64,000 bases of DNA from assembly GCA_024500155.1 (NCBI GenBank), contig CM044860.1, positions 7,426,501 to 7,490,500 on the forward strand. The letters run 5' to 3'. The position numbers were made by a program, and so were the translations under genes. Origin of the DNA: Chenopodium formosanum (taxonomy: Eukaryota; Streptophyta; Magnoliopsida; Caryophyllales; Amaranthaceae). Positions 12,801 through 25,200 of this stretch are shown here, piece by piece. A model generated the notes under the pieces. The model worked only from the letters and a program-made list of their open reading frames with translations. It had not been told where the DNA came from and searched no databases. How positions within the stretch are numbered: the first letter of the stretch is position 1; every line of letters starts with the position of its first letter.

Positions 12801-13297
12801 AGAAACGGAAGGAATAATAGCTAATTAGCTATTGTATTTCGTATTTGATAATTATACTACCTTCTCAAAATCAATGGCTCCCTAGCCTCTTATCAACTTT
12901 GTTCCATGTTTTGTATGATTGTCACTTTCATAAAACATGCTTATATTCTGTTTAGGCACTAAACTTAGTTTTCTTGGCAGCATTTGGGCATTAACTAAAG
13001 TGCGTATATATATCATCTAAGCAAAGATTGCAACAAACATACACGTAATAATGTAATATTCATGCACAAAAGAACCATATTATATAACCTAATTTATATT
13101 CTGGAGTAGTCTTTTGTTCATTTTTTATTTATATTTTTTCAGTCAACTACGTACTTAATTAGCGTAATTAGAGTCCTTTTTGCAGTCTAAAAACTGCTAA
13201 ATTTATCTTAATCAGAAAGATAAGTTTGACCCCACTTTGTCTTTCAGATTATTCTTTTAATTTCGTTTTTTATTTTCATTTAATGCACACCAATAAG
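9801..13297. other. Intergenic with poly-T and poly-A tracts, no gene seen
   Basis: Long T-runs lie at about 10691-10755, an A-run at about 11940-11962 and another at about 12239-12251. Around 12620-12770 the block GAGAAAC(A/G)AA(A/T)TTTG occurs in both orientations. Short open frames here are AT-rich and have no domain. I see no gene. Confidence 0.5.
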
Positions 13298-13778
13298 GGG
13301 CCTGTTCACATTTACTTAGGGCCTGTTCATATTTACTGAACTGAGCTGAACTGATTGGAACTGAACTGAACTGAACTGAACTGATTGGAACTGAACTGAA
13401 CTGAACTGAACTGAACTGAATTGAGCTGAAATAAATATTTTATGTGAGAGGGAAATTAAGAGCTGAACTGAACTGAACTGAATTGATTGGAACTGAACTG
13501 AACTGAACTGAACTGATTGGAACTGAACTGAACTGAACTGAACTGAAATTAAGTAAATGTGAACAGGCCCTTAATTTCAGTTCAGTTCAGCTCCAATTAG
13601 TTCAGTTCAGTTCAGTTCAGTTCCAATCAGTTCAGTTCAGTTCAGCTCTTAATTTCCCTCTCACATAAAATATTCATTTCAGCTCAATTCAGTTCAGTTC
13701 AGTTCCAATCAGTTCAGTTCAGCTCCAATCAGTTCAGTTCAGTTCAGTTCAGCTCAGTTCAGTAAATATGAACATACC
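13298..13778. mobile_element. GAACT-repeat MITE, outer copy split by a nested copy
   Basis: The left end GGGCCTGTTCACATTTAC starts at 13298, is interrupted after TTA at 13316-13318, and resumes at 13571 with TTAATTTCAGTTCAG. It ends near 13778 with GTAAATATGAACATACC, a decayed right terminus. The resumed sequence matches the intact copy at 22944, which reads straight from TTTACTTAATTTCAG. The body is an AGTTC pentamer array, the complement of the inner copy's GAACT, so the two elements lie in opposite orientations. Confidence 0.75.
13319..13570. mobile_element. Nested GAACT-repeat Harbinger-like MITE
   Basis: A complete element from GGGCCTGTTCATATTTACT to GTAAATGTGAACAGGCCC, flanked on both sides by TTA (13316-13318 and 13571-13573). 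The body consists of near-perfect GAACT pentamers plus GATTGGAACT variants. It inserted into the TTA near the left end of another copy of the same family, which fits Harbinger target choice. It is more homogeneous than the outer copy and therefore younger. Confidence 0.8.
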
Positions 13779-16700
13779 TTTTTTTTTCAATATATATTTT
13801 TTTAAAGGGTAATGATATATGTAACCTTTAAGGCTATGTATAAACATTAAATATATTTTCTGAAATGAAATTAAGTTGGAAATTCATGATCAAATCACGC
13901 GCAGATCGGTGTAATAAATGTTAATTTATCCTTAACATTTTCTTTTTTAGCTTCTTATACATATGTTTATCATTTTCCTTTTTTAAAATATAATTTAATT
14001 GAAATAGAAGTAATTCTTTAAAATTAGTGGATGATTAAACATAGTAAAATTTAAAGAAGGGAAACAACTTTTTTGATTTTTTTTTTCTTTTTCTTTTCTG
14101 ACTAGACTTACATAGATTCTTCCTCTTGTTTTCCCCCCTAAATGCTTGATATTAAATTAATTTTAATAAGAATACTAAACCTAATTTATTAGTGCTGTAG
14201 CTTTAATTTATTCTTTTGAAAAGAATTAAGAAAATCAACCCTATAGTTTATGATCTGGTGGACTGGTGCCTGGTGGTGTTAACTTCTGATTTTATTTTAT
14301 TTTTGAAAATTATTGTCAAAAGATATTTGGCAAAATTGTGAGTTGAGTTCTAATACTTCTTTCCTTTCACCATAAAATCCTACTAATCTTAGACCTCGTT
14401 TAGTTGACATGGGAATTTGTCAATCAAACAAGTACTCAGTAGAGTAGAGTAAAGAGTGACAACTGTAGTATGAAATAATTTTTAAATTTATTTAAGATTC
14501 AATATTGTTGGATATTTGAAAGACTAGCTAAAGCTGAAAAAATAAGTTTGGATAAGATTTAGTTTATCAAGATTCAATTCATGCAAGTTTAATGCAAGAA
14601 ATTTACAAGAATGAATTTAGTAACAATAGTCAATAGGTAGCTAGTATTAAAACTCTATATATTACACAATCCTAACTTTTATTGCATGACTCAACCCCGG
14701 CCCATTACAAATAAGTAATGTTAAATTATTTATCACATCAAACTAATTGATAGTATACTCGTGTATGATCTTAAGAATCCAAAACTAAGGCATAAAATGA
14801 TTCAACACCTTATATATCCCTATGTAATGACCTTTGATTGCCACATCCAAGATTCTGCCTCAAAATAAATATATTGAGAAGCTAAGAACTAACAACAAAC
14901 GGTCCAAATAGGCGCTACTTTCAAATAATAATTATTTTGCGTTTCATATTAATTACTACTTGTATTTTGTTACAACCAACTATTAACGTATTAGTTTTAA
15001 TATTTGATACGGAGTACTATAGTTTTTTTTTTTTTTTTTTTTTTATCCAAGTTATATGGTCGTCCATGATCAATATTAATCACCCTCTTAAAAAAAATGA
15101 CTTTTTGTAAAACAATAGGCCAACAGTGCAAAATATTCTTTAGCATAAAATTAAATCAAACTTACTACAAGAACTGAACTATACCCTGATGGTACAAGTA
15201 GCAATAAGAGAGGACCATTTCTAAGACACCAAACACAAACAAACCAGTTGGGTAAACTGTTTATTCAAAGTACACATGTCAGACAATCAAACCATGAACT
15301 CGTGCATTTAACCAAAGATATTTAGTAAACAAAAAATGTGGACCGTCCAATTATATGGAATCATAATGAACTTTATATTATATAGTTTAATAATTACAAG
15401 TATATTTGTAAAAATTTGCATGTAGGGTGTAATGCTTATCCAAAGTTCTAATTTGCTACCAATATTTGTGGGTGTGGTGGTTGTTACACTACCCTTTAGA
15501 ACAATCATATGATGCATAATTTTGATAAATAATCACAAAGAGAAAGAGTTGGCATTTTGGTTTGTTTTAAAAATTGTTTTAAACGATAAAAACAGGGGAA
15601 AAGGCAGAGTGAACTTTCCCTAGAGTCTATAAAAGGATATTTAAAGTATTTAAATAAACTAATTAATAATAGATCGTGCCCTTATTTTTTAGGTATTTGG
15701 CCCTTACATTATAGGAAAGGAACTATCCAATTTACATTACAAGTGTCAAGAAATCTAGTATTTTAATTTAGTTGTTTGAATTTTATGTTCTTGTCTTTGT
15801 TTTTTACTTATTAGATTTTCCTATGGTACTTTTACTTTTCTTTCAGTGAATTCTCTAATGATTGTTTATGTTTCCTCTAGAATGAGATTAGAGTGTTAAA
15901 CTTTGTTCTACTCAGTTTATTTAAATAATTTTAACAGTACAAACCATGTATTTTAATTGTGGTGTCGGATATATTGTACTTACGTGCTAAATCTAACAAG
16001 ATCTCACGTGTTAATCATCATCATCATCATTATTATTATTATTATTATTATTATTTATTTATTTATTTTTACCTAGATCAATTATGTTATGAAATAACAT
16101 CAAACAATTGTCTGTATCAAATTGGATATGTTCAAATGGACAGGCCATGCACCATCATGTATGATACAACTCATTTCCAGCTTCAATCATTGGAAGGGGC
16201 AAAGAATCTACCTGTACGGCTGTACCATAAATTTTCAATTTACACTATTCTGTAATGCTCAATACCTTTAATAATTAGTTATACTTCTTCTCTAGATAAT
16301 AAATCATATTGCGATCATTTTTTTTTTTTAAAAAAAACTCAATTCTTTATAAATTACTTCGTAATAAGTGTGAGAGACGAGATTTATTATTCAAAGGTAG
16401 AATTGCTAATTTATGTTGCCAATGGACGAATTTTCACCTCGCTATAGGCTTTAAGCATGGTAGCCTTTATATTATACTTCATGAAAAATCTACTAATAAC
16501 GTCACTACTAAGTTAGGTAAACTAGCTAAATTACAATCTTGATACTACTAATAAATTAATTTCGGCATATTTTACAATTGAGTTTGGTGAAAAAGGTCAA
16601 ATATACAAGTCTTAAATAGCTTATAGATATGTTGATTTTTTGCATAATTACAACTTTTCCTTAATATACAATGAAGAAAAAGCAAGAAACTAACACTTTT

Positions 16701-17560
16701 AAGACCCTTTTATCCGAACACATTAGTTAGCTGTCATGCATAACATTCAAATTAGACAAAATTTAAACTTTATTTTAATTGTTACCAACAAATCTGCTTC
16801 CTGATTCCTAGCAAGTGAAGAAAAGATGTTGCTAATTGATGTTATTTTATGATATTAAATTCAGTTTAAGCCTAAAGTCTACTAATTATCCAACATTTAG
16901 ATCAGATGACCCTAATATACACAATTAATATGTAATGCATTAGTTAATTAGTACATCGACCTACCTTTTCTGTACATATTTAGCTACTACATTACTTGTA
17001 TACGAGGAAATTTAGCTAGCTGTGTAGTTGCTGGATAATGGACACCAAACACAATCTTAAATCTACACTTGCAATTTTTTTTTTTTTAATTAATCATGCT
17101 TCATAATTTTGATTATTCGTTTACACGTGTAACTTGTAAAGATAAATTATGCCCTTGGAATGCATAGGCTTGATATAATTAATTAGTGATATAAAATGGC
17201 AATTTTATTCAACGTTTGTATTTATATGAATCATGTCTTGTTCGTGTTAAATTCCAATTTGTAATTTTAGATAATAAGATATATAGACTAAATTGATTTG
17301 GGATCGAGTTGATTCGTGTTTGCATAATGTTGATTTATGTATTGAGTTCGATATTGTCGCCTAAGACTAGAAGTACACGATTGCTTTTGAATGCATCAGA
17401 CTCATTCACATGTTAGTACAACATAATTCTCTATGTCAGTAGAATTCACTTGTAAGTTGTAATTGGTGATTAATTAATAACTATCAAGCTACGGAGTAGT
17501 AAATCAAGGAACATATTTACATATGCATCATAGTTTGAATGAATTCATGCCAATATTTTT

Positions 17561-17594
<34 letters not shown>

Positions 17595-17863
17595 AGAGAA
17601 AAAAGAATTCATGCCAATATATTTTTCTTTTTAATAAAAAACTTACAACGATTGATTTGGACTTTGAGGATTGCACAAAACAAAGGCCCAACTTTACAAA
17701 CTGTTTAGCCCAGAGAGATTACAGCGAGTTCTTCAAAGCAGGCCCATGTGGATCTTAATGTGGTAAAGCCCAATCAAAATGCTGTTTCATTATTGCTATT
17801 TTCAAATGTATACAATTGAGATTGTACATTTTCATACTGGACAATTTGCATACAAACAGGGTG
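13779..17863. other. Intergenic with microsatellites, no gene supported
   Basis: Contains T-runs near 15023-15045, a (TCA)n(TTA)n(TTTA)n compound microsatellite at about 16017-16070, and an A-run at about 17563-17592. Short frames at 15959-16255 and 16309-16542 cross the simple sequence and show no domain. The last part is the 3' flank of the P450 gene. Confidence 0.5.
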
Positions 17864-20455
17864 TTAATGTGATCTTTTAATTTTACTTTGATTGTAAACT
17901 CGTGTAATTTGGATTGGACAACCGCTTTTTAACCTCGAAAATAGTGCCCAATTTTCCACACTCGAGTCTGGATCAGTCACCTCCCACCTAAGAAATGTTT
18001 AAAATGATACATTAAGTCGATCCACTAATCAATTTGTTAGTAAAAAAATTAACGTTACACAAATAAAATTTCCAATTCTTGCTAGGAGGACTTACTTGTA
18101 AGTGGCGATTAACCGGTAAATGAACACAAGCATCATTGTTCTAGATAAATTCATGCCTAGACATGTTCTTCCTCCCGCGCCAAAAGCTAAGAAAGTGTAT
18201 GGTTTTGGTTCATTCTGCTTAAGCATCACAAATGATTTAGTTGTTGTACACTTGTACGTATAAGTATAAGAAAGTGTATGCCTAGACAACTCTTTTTCGG
18301 TCTTTAATTTGTAGGAACTAATTGAAATCTGAGTATAAGAGAGTACACAAGTGATTGTGAAAGAAAATCTTACATCAAACCTATAGGGAATGAATTTACA
18401 AGGATCTTTATGTAACGTAGGATCAAAGTGTATAGCTCTAGCATCGACGTTAACATTCCATCCTTTCTTGATTGTATATCCTATATCAAGTAAACTAATG
18501 TTCAGGGTAGTAAATTATAACATGTATATATTATGTATGTGCTTAATTTAAGGCAGACTAACCTAAGATGTTGCAGTCGCGGAGTGCAACTCTTGGGAAC
18601 CATGGTACTATTGATGCCATCCTCAAGCTTTCTTTTACTACCTGAATTATTATACCATTCATTAATTAATAATACTCCGTAGTCCTTATGACAAGATTTT
18701 TTTAAAAACGAGACAATTTTTAAGGGACATCTCAAAAAGAAATATCGGACTAAAACAGCTAACAAAAGGGGGCAGAATAGTACTTTGGCAGCATATGTCA
18801 TCTCATTTAGATCTTCTAATGTAAGGGAGGATTTGTTTGCAACTCTCTTCTGTAAGCTGAGTACTTCGTCCTGTTAGAATAAAGATATTTTATAACATAA
18901 ATAAAAGTATGGTTTGTTGTACATTTACAATATTACAAGGTCAATTTCATAACTATTTAAGTTATTTAACTCGAGCATAATCCATCATACATAGTAAGCT
19001 TGTATATACCTGTACATCTTTAAGTACTCCTTGATTTTCATCCAAGTATTTCACCATCCATGTCATCGCGCTTGCTGTGGTGTCCTGACCTTTTTTTTTT
19101 TTTAATTATTTACTCATCATTAGATATATAATTTCTTACTAATCCATGATTTGCTTAATATATTAAAGACAAATATATAAAATATGATGATTTCATTCAT
19201 TGAAGAATTACCTGCAATTATCATGGTTAAGATGTTATCTTTGATTTGTGCATCAGTTAAGCTTGGCTCTGAGTCAGAAGAGCATGGTTCGCGATTTTTT
19301 CCTAGGAGTAAGTATTGTAGAAAATCTTTATTATCATGACCATATGGAATTTGTGTCGAATGTCTTGCTCTTCTCTCTTGAATCATCTTCTCTAGCAAGT
19401 TTATAATTCTTTTCCTTGCCTACATTTGCAATTTATCTCAATTTCATACCGCGGACTAGGGGCTTGCCCTCAAATAGAGCCTAGCTACCGAGGGGAGTAA
19501 GGGCCTAGGAGAGGGGTTAAGGGCCGAGGACCGGGGTTAATAATAAGCTGCTACAAAGGTTAAGAAAGTTTACCTTAAGACCTTTGTTGAAAGTAGTCCA
19601 GGGTAAATTCAAAGGAAATGCAAGCATACCATGACAAACACAAGCAACATCCTTTTGTAGCATAGATAGCTCATTTCCATCTTCTAAACTTAGTAGCATT
19701 TTACACATTGCCTTGAAGGTTATCTGCCAAATTCATATACTAAGCCCATTAGTTTTCATTATTTGTTCAACTTAGACCAATGGCCCAATTATTTAACATC
19801 TGACTTTTGGCAGACCCGGCCCACTATAATAAGCCCAAGTTCAAAAAAGATTTAAATTTGAAAAATTTAAGCCCAAGTAGCAAGTAGTCTTGCATCATAT
19901 TGGCTTAGTGCATAAAATACTTTGACTAATGTCAGATTTTATTTTTATTTTTATTTTTTTATTTTTTTATTTTTTTGAAAACAATTAATGTCAGAGTTTC
20001 AATGATAAGTTCCAAAGTCTTTTTCTGTTTTGTTCACCTTATTTTCACTTATTTGAGGCTTTATAAGTTTTGTTAAGATGAGTTTGGCGAAAATAAGTTA
20101 TGATAAAGGTTACATATCCATAGTTCAAATTACAAGTAAAACAAGTTTTAATAAGGTCTGACATGTTCAGATAAATGAAATCAGTTGAATAAAACATATT
20201 TAAAGCACGTGTAGCCAAAATTCCTTTTTTGAGTATGATATACAAGAATAACTTTATGCATAAAATTGTGCACGGGCCAAATTTATACAACCAATATGAC
20301 TAAAACAAATTCGAATTCATCAATCATAAATTATATTCGAATCACAATTATTATTGGTATACATTGTACATTTATCTTAACTAAAATTCGAAAGCATATA
20401 TGAAAGACTTGATTCAAAATTTCATTTACGTCATGTCTAGGGCATACTCAAAAGA

Positions 20456-20544
<89 letters not shown>

Positions 20545-21402
20545 CCATAACTTTTCAAAGTTTATTCCATAAAAAGTAATATAGATAAATCTTGAACTTA
20601 ATAAAAAAAATAGCTTCATAAATATGATTTCAAATAGTTCAAAGTGATTCTTATATATTATTCTAAGATATATAGATGTTGTACAAAAAGAATTGTTAAT
20701 GATTTGACCATACCTTAAGTGCTTGATCAAGTATGATCACATTTCCTGTATTTTTCCAAGAGTTGAGAGAATCTACAACCAATTGATCAAATTGCGTGGT
20801 GAAGTCAGCAATGGAATTTGAGTTAAACAAGTCAAGAAGATGTCTTCGAATTAGCTTGTGAGTTTGATGTGATGCACAAAGTAGGCTTTCTGACCCAATT
20901 ACTTCTCCAATTGACCTAATATACTTCTTTGTAAATTTTCCCAAATCGTTGCTTAATATTTCCTTGGCTGATTCTGTGCTTGCCACAAACACATGTGTCT
21001 CTCCAAATATGTGCGTTTTAAAACAATTACCATACCTACTCGAGGAAAAATAAAATTGGATATAAAAGAAAAATTACATTCACGATTTATAATCAGGCCG
21101 GATAGGTACGCGTGTGCATGTTTTAGGTGACTATTTCCATTAAATAAAAAGTACTTGTAGAGTTTTGAACTATACCTTAGATGGCGAGCTTGAACGAAGC
21201 TATAAAAACCTTGTTTGCTATAAATTTCTGCAATGAATTGTAAGGTTTCTCCAATATAAGGTAGTAATCCTCTACTTCCAGGTGGAAAATTTATACTTAA
21301 TTCTCCATTTTTACCATCATTATGATTAATTAACCATAACTTTTTCATCAAATAGCCAATTAGCAATAAAATGAGAACAAATAGGTAGAATCCCAAAGCC
21401 AT
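17864..21402 (-). CDS. Cytochrome P450, CYP85 clan, CYP722-like
   Basis: I rebuilt ten coding exons, all GT-AG, with phases that close to 500 codons plus stop: 21402-21176, 21035-20714, 19723-19574, 19419-19212, 19089-19010, 18870-18784, 18641-18563, 18480-18374, 18214-18096, 17987-17864. The N-terminus is a membrane anchor (about 1-20), then a Pro/Gly hinge PPGSRGLLPYIGET. The I-helix AGQDTT is at 302-307, the K-helix ESLR at 362-365, a PERF-like PYRF at 416-419 and the haem motif FGAGGRTCLG at 431-440 with ligand Cys438. It is an ER-bound monooxygenase, intact at every key motif. The exon pattern and the C-terminal stretch DSSVENWALFSRLKSGCPI suggest CYP722. In that family CYP722A/B/C oxidise carlactonoic acid in strigolactone synthesis. 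The CYP85-clan call is firm; CYP722 and the substrate are inferred from remembered family features. The exon 9 acceptor could also lie 3 bp upstream, adding one Gln. Confidence 0.85.
20459..20541. repeat. (AT)n microsatellite in P450 intron 2
   Basis: About 80 bp of uninterrupted AT dinucleotides within the second intron of the P450 gene. Such arrays vary in length and can form cruciforms; it ends about 170 bp from the exon 2 donor. Confidence 0.95.
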
Positions 21403-22211
21403 AATTTTTCTAATAATTTGCTCTAATATGAAATAGTTATTTGATTATTTGGAAGTTATGCTTTGTTATTCTTGATCACTCATAGACATATATGCATTTA
21501 AATTTAATTTGATTATATTAAAGTTATGATATAGTTTTAATTAAAAGGTGGTGCAATTTAGCGATGGAAGAAAGGCCACGTTAATTAAGGGAGATGATGG
21601 GTGTTGTGATCTTGGCCTGCATATTGCTGTTTAATGTTCTCCACTATAGTTAGTGGGCTACTAAAATTGAATAATTGATTTGCTTCTTTTTATCAATTCT
21701 TTGCTTTTGTTCAATTAATTACTAGTCACTCATTAATTTCAATTCAAATGTGAAGAAACGCAATACAGAATAAGTAAGAGTGCTATTTGTTAGGAATTCA
21801 AGAATGTAAGCATCATCATTTCAAATTAGTCCTGTTTTACCTAATATAAGGTACGAGTTCACATGATCTGGGCCATGTCTTAACCAACTTTTTTTGAAAA
21901 ATTAGACTTATCATCTTTTTAAGATGTTCACCGTACAAATTGGTGTATATGTCATGTTAATTTAACAATATACTCCATATTTCAAAATCTTCAACCAAAT
22001 TAGAGATGGAATATCATCAAATGACTAATTTTATTAAACATTTCAAAGCAACACATTCAATTTAAAACTACAATTACAAGAACAAAAATAAAGCAAAACT
22101 TAAGCCGCACGAATGAAGTTTAAGTTAACCTTTTGGTTGCAATCCAAGGAAAGAACTAAAATACTAGCTACGTAAGTAACGTAACCTTCTAAGCATGTAA
22201 GGTAGAGCTAG
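21403..22211. promoter_or_regulatory. Intergenic: P450 promoter and SABATH 3' flank
   Basis: Only about 0.8 kb separates the SABATH stop codon from the P450 start codon, both on the minus strand, so this is the P450 promoter region. It is AT-rich, and I could not pick a single TATA box with confidence. I recognise no complete transposon here. Confidence 0.5.
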
Positions 22212-25200
22212 TTAATTTCTAATTAAGGAAACAACTAAATTAATTATTGTGGAATTAGGGATATTAGTAAAGTGATCTTCCAAAATCTTGATATACCTTT
22301 GAAAAAGATCATCCATAATATTTTTCCCAAAGTAATGCTCCAACATAGACTCAACCACAGCTCTATGTATCTTGGCTACTCTTTCTCCCTTGGCGAGCGC
22401 CGCCTTGCATAAACTATGTTCATCAGACTGGTTGTTGCTGATCAATTTTACGTCTCCGTCCCATTCCACTTCAACAGCTTCGAAACGATGCCCGGAAAAT
22501 GACGATTCTTCTTCTACTAATTGTTTAACTTCTTCTAGGCATGGTGCATAATATGGCACATTGAAATTATCCACTTTATCCTCTTCAATCAACCCCTACA
22601 TTAGTTCATCATACGTGCATGTTGTACTTGTTAGTATTTATTTACAATAATATGTAAAACAATTCATAAGTACAAAATAACAAAAATTGGTAGTTCTCAT
22701 TGTGTCCTAAGTTTATTTATTCTATTTTTTCTCTAGAAGAAATTGTGTGAACTCTTATATGAAATTATCTAAAATTGTTGTAATATGTTATGTTTAACCA
22801 TATACTTGTAAATAATTTTGTTGAAATTAATTCAAAATAAGTTGAGCATAATAGGGTCTAAATTAACTTGCATCCCCATGTTTATTAATGCGTGTGAAGT
22901 TTTTAAATCTTCAATAACCATTTTTATTCATTATAGTGAGTTAGGGCCTGTTCACATTTACTTAATTTCAGTTCAGCTCCAATCAGTTCAGTGTAGTTCA
23001 GCTCAACTCCAATCAATTCAGTTTAGTTCAGCTCCTAATTTCCCTCTCTCATAAAATATTCAGTTCAGCTCTAATCAGTTCAGTTCAATTCAGTTTAGCT
23101 CAATTCAGTAAATGTGAACAGGCCCTTAATCATTTTATTTTTTGGTTTCAACTACCTTTTTTTTTTTTTTTTTTTGGCAATATAGAAAAATTTGCTAACA
23201 TTTATAGAATTGTTACGGAGTAAATTAATATTAATTAAATATTAAATAATATATCACTGAACTATAATTAAGTCTTTATGAGAGCGAGGGATAGCTCAAG
23301 TGGTTAGAGTTCCCCTTTCAGTTTGAGGTAATGATCTTGAGATCGATTCTCATCACACGCTTTTGTGGCTCTCCTAACAACAAAAAAAATAAAATAAAAT
23401 AAAATAAAGTCTTTATATCATGTGTACGATTTTGTCATCCATTCTCAATACTACTATTTATGTTCTATGTTTTATAAATTTGTACTTAAATATCGTACGT
23501 GAGTGGTTAGCAAAACCTATAAAAACTAACCTCAGAAACCATGCTGTTAAAGCTCCTGGCAATCAACTCCCAAGGATAGAAATTATGTTCAGAAGTAGGA
23601 TCATTGGACCTCCTACCCATAAATGTTAACACCATACGCCCCCCTGAAATCATTTCTTCTGCACGACATTTCAAAAATGAAAGGAAATCCTTTCTAAATT
23701 GTAATTTATATGCATTAATCACTTCATTTGGGCTACTCATTGACATGTATATCTTCCCTTTGTTTAGCATCTTTGCGTTATCTTTGTCATCCAAACCCGC
23801 TGGAACCTGCAAATTAAATTAAATTAATTTTCATAAGATGATACACGATTATGGTATGAGCTGCATATAAGTATTTAATATGAGTATATAATTATACAAA
23901 TATAATTTTCTACATTAATAATTATACACGGTCGATCAATCTGTCACACATGCAAATATATAGATTTTTTTTTTAATTAATAATAATAATAATTATTATT
24001 CTAGGTTCCCAATTAGATCGAGCATAATCATAAATAAAGGGATGCATGCATATAACATGATATAAAATATCAATTAAACTTAGCGTCGCGTCATTGTCTT
24101 ATATATACCCTAGTGCCCCAACTTGTTTTACTACGTAAATTACTTATATTCATCAATAAAAATTAATCTTCAAAAGAAATGGTGCTTATTAGTTAACAAA
24201 TTAAAGAAAATATTAGGTGTTATAAACAGTGTACCAAGTTTTAATACATAGGTTTCTTGGATTCTTTTTTTTTTTTTTTTTAAATTTTATTTTGTGGGGT
24301 GTAAAAAACTAAAAACATAGGTTTCTAAGTTAATAAAGTGACGACTTTGAATGGATACTATTTTTGATAGGAGATACCTTTTAAGATAGGTTTTGAATGA
24401 CTATTGATGAATAAGTACATCAACATTCAATATTGTGAATGTTGTGTGTTTGTCGTGGGTGGTCCAACAACAATTGTGAATACAAATTACAAAACATATG
24501 TATATGAACAGTTGATAGACGGGTATTAGTATTAATTACTAGTACGATACATAAATAGGGACACTTCCAAATGTAAAGATACATATGATTCAAAATCCAC
24601 GTTCCTAACTTGGTAAGATTTGTAAGGATAATGTTGTTAGTGTGGATAATTGGTTATGCCACGTTTTATTCCTTGTTTTTTTTTTAATAATCAGTGTTTT
24701 AAACTTTTAATAGAACAAAAATATATACGTGGTATATATGGTGTATATTATGAACAATTTGGTACCACAATGACTTATGAGTTTATGATGATGTTGACAG
24801 GTACTCATGATGATTCAATTTCATCTGAATATCTTTAAATTAATCAATACTACGGAGTAATTTAAGTTTATCATGGTACTAGCTTTGTATCCCATGCGAT
24901 GCCCGGCTTATTTATTGAAATATATCATTAATACAAAATTAGTTAAGAATTGATGTGCTTTTGTAACGATTTGTTATCTAGTAGACATGCAATGACTAAT
25001 AATAATGTTGGTGGAAATGTTCGATTTAATACATTAAAAAAATAAAAAAAATTAGAAAAAATAAATTAAATAAATAAATGTTCAAAGCCCGTTGGGTTGA
25101 CCCAAACCCAAAACTTTGGACAAGGGTTGTACATTTCTTGACTCGTAACCTGAAGTGATCTAATCTGAGATGACTCATGACCCGACCCTAATTGACATGT

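Noticed and set aside
13298..13778. CRISPR-like or satellite array
   Set aside because: The repeat is a GAACT pentamer without spacers, bounded by MITE ends with TTA duplications, in a plant genome.
23287..23360. tRNA gene suggested by box A- and box B-like blocks
   Set aside because: No closing acceptor stem or clear anticodon arm, and the same unit recurs with A-tails and target-site duplications, so it is a SINE.
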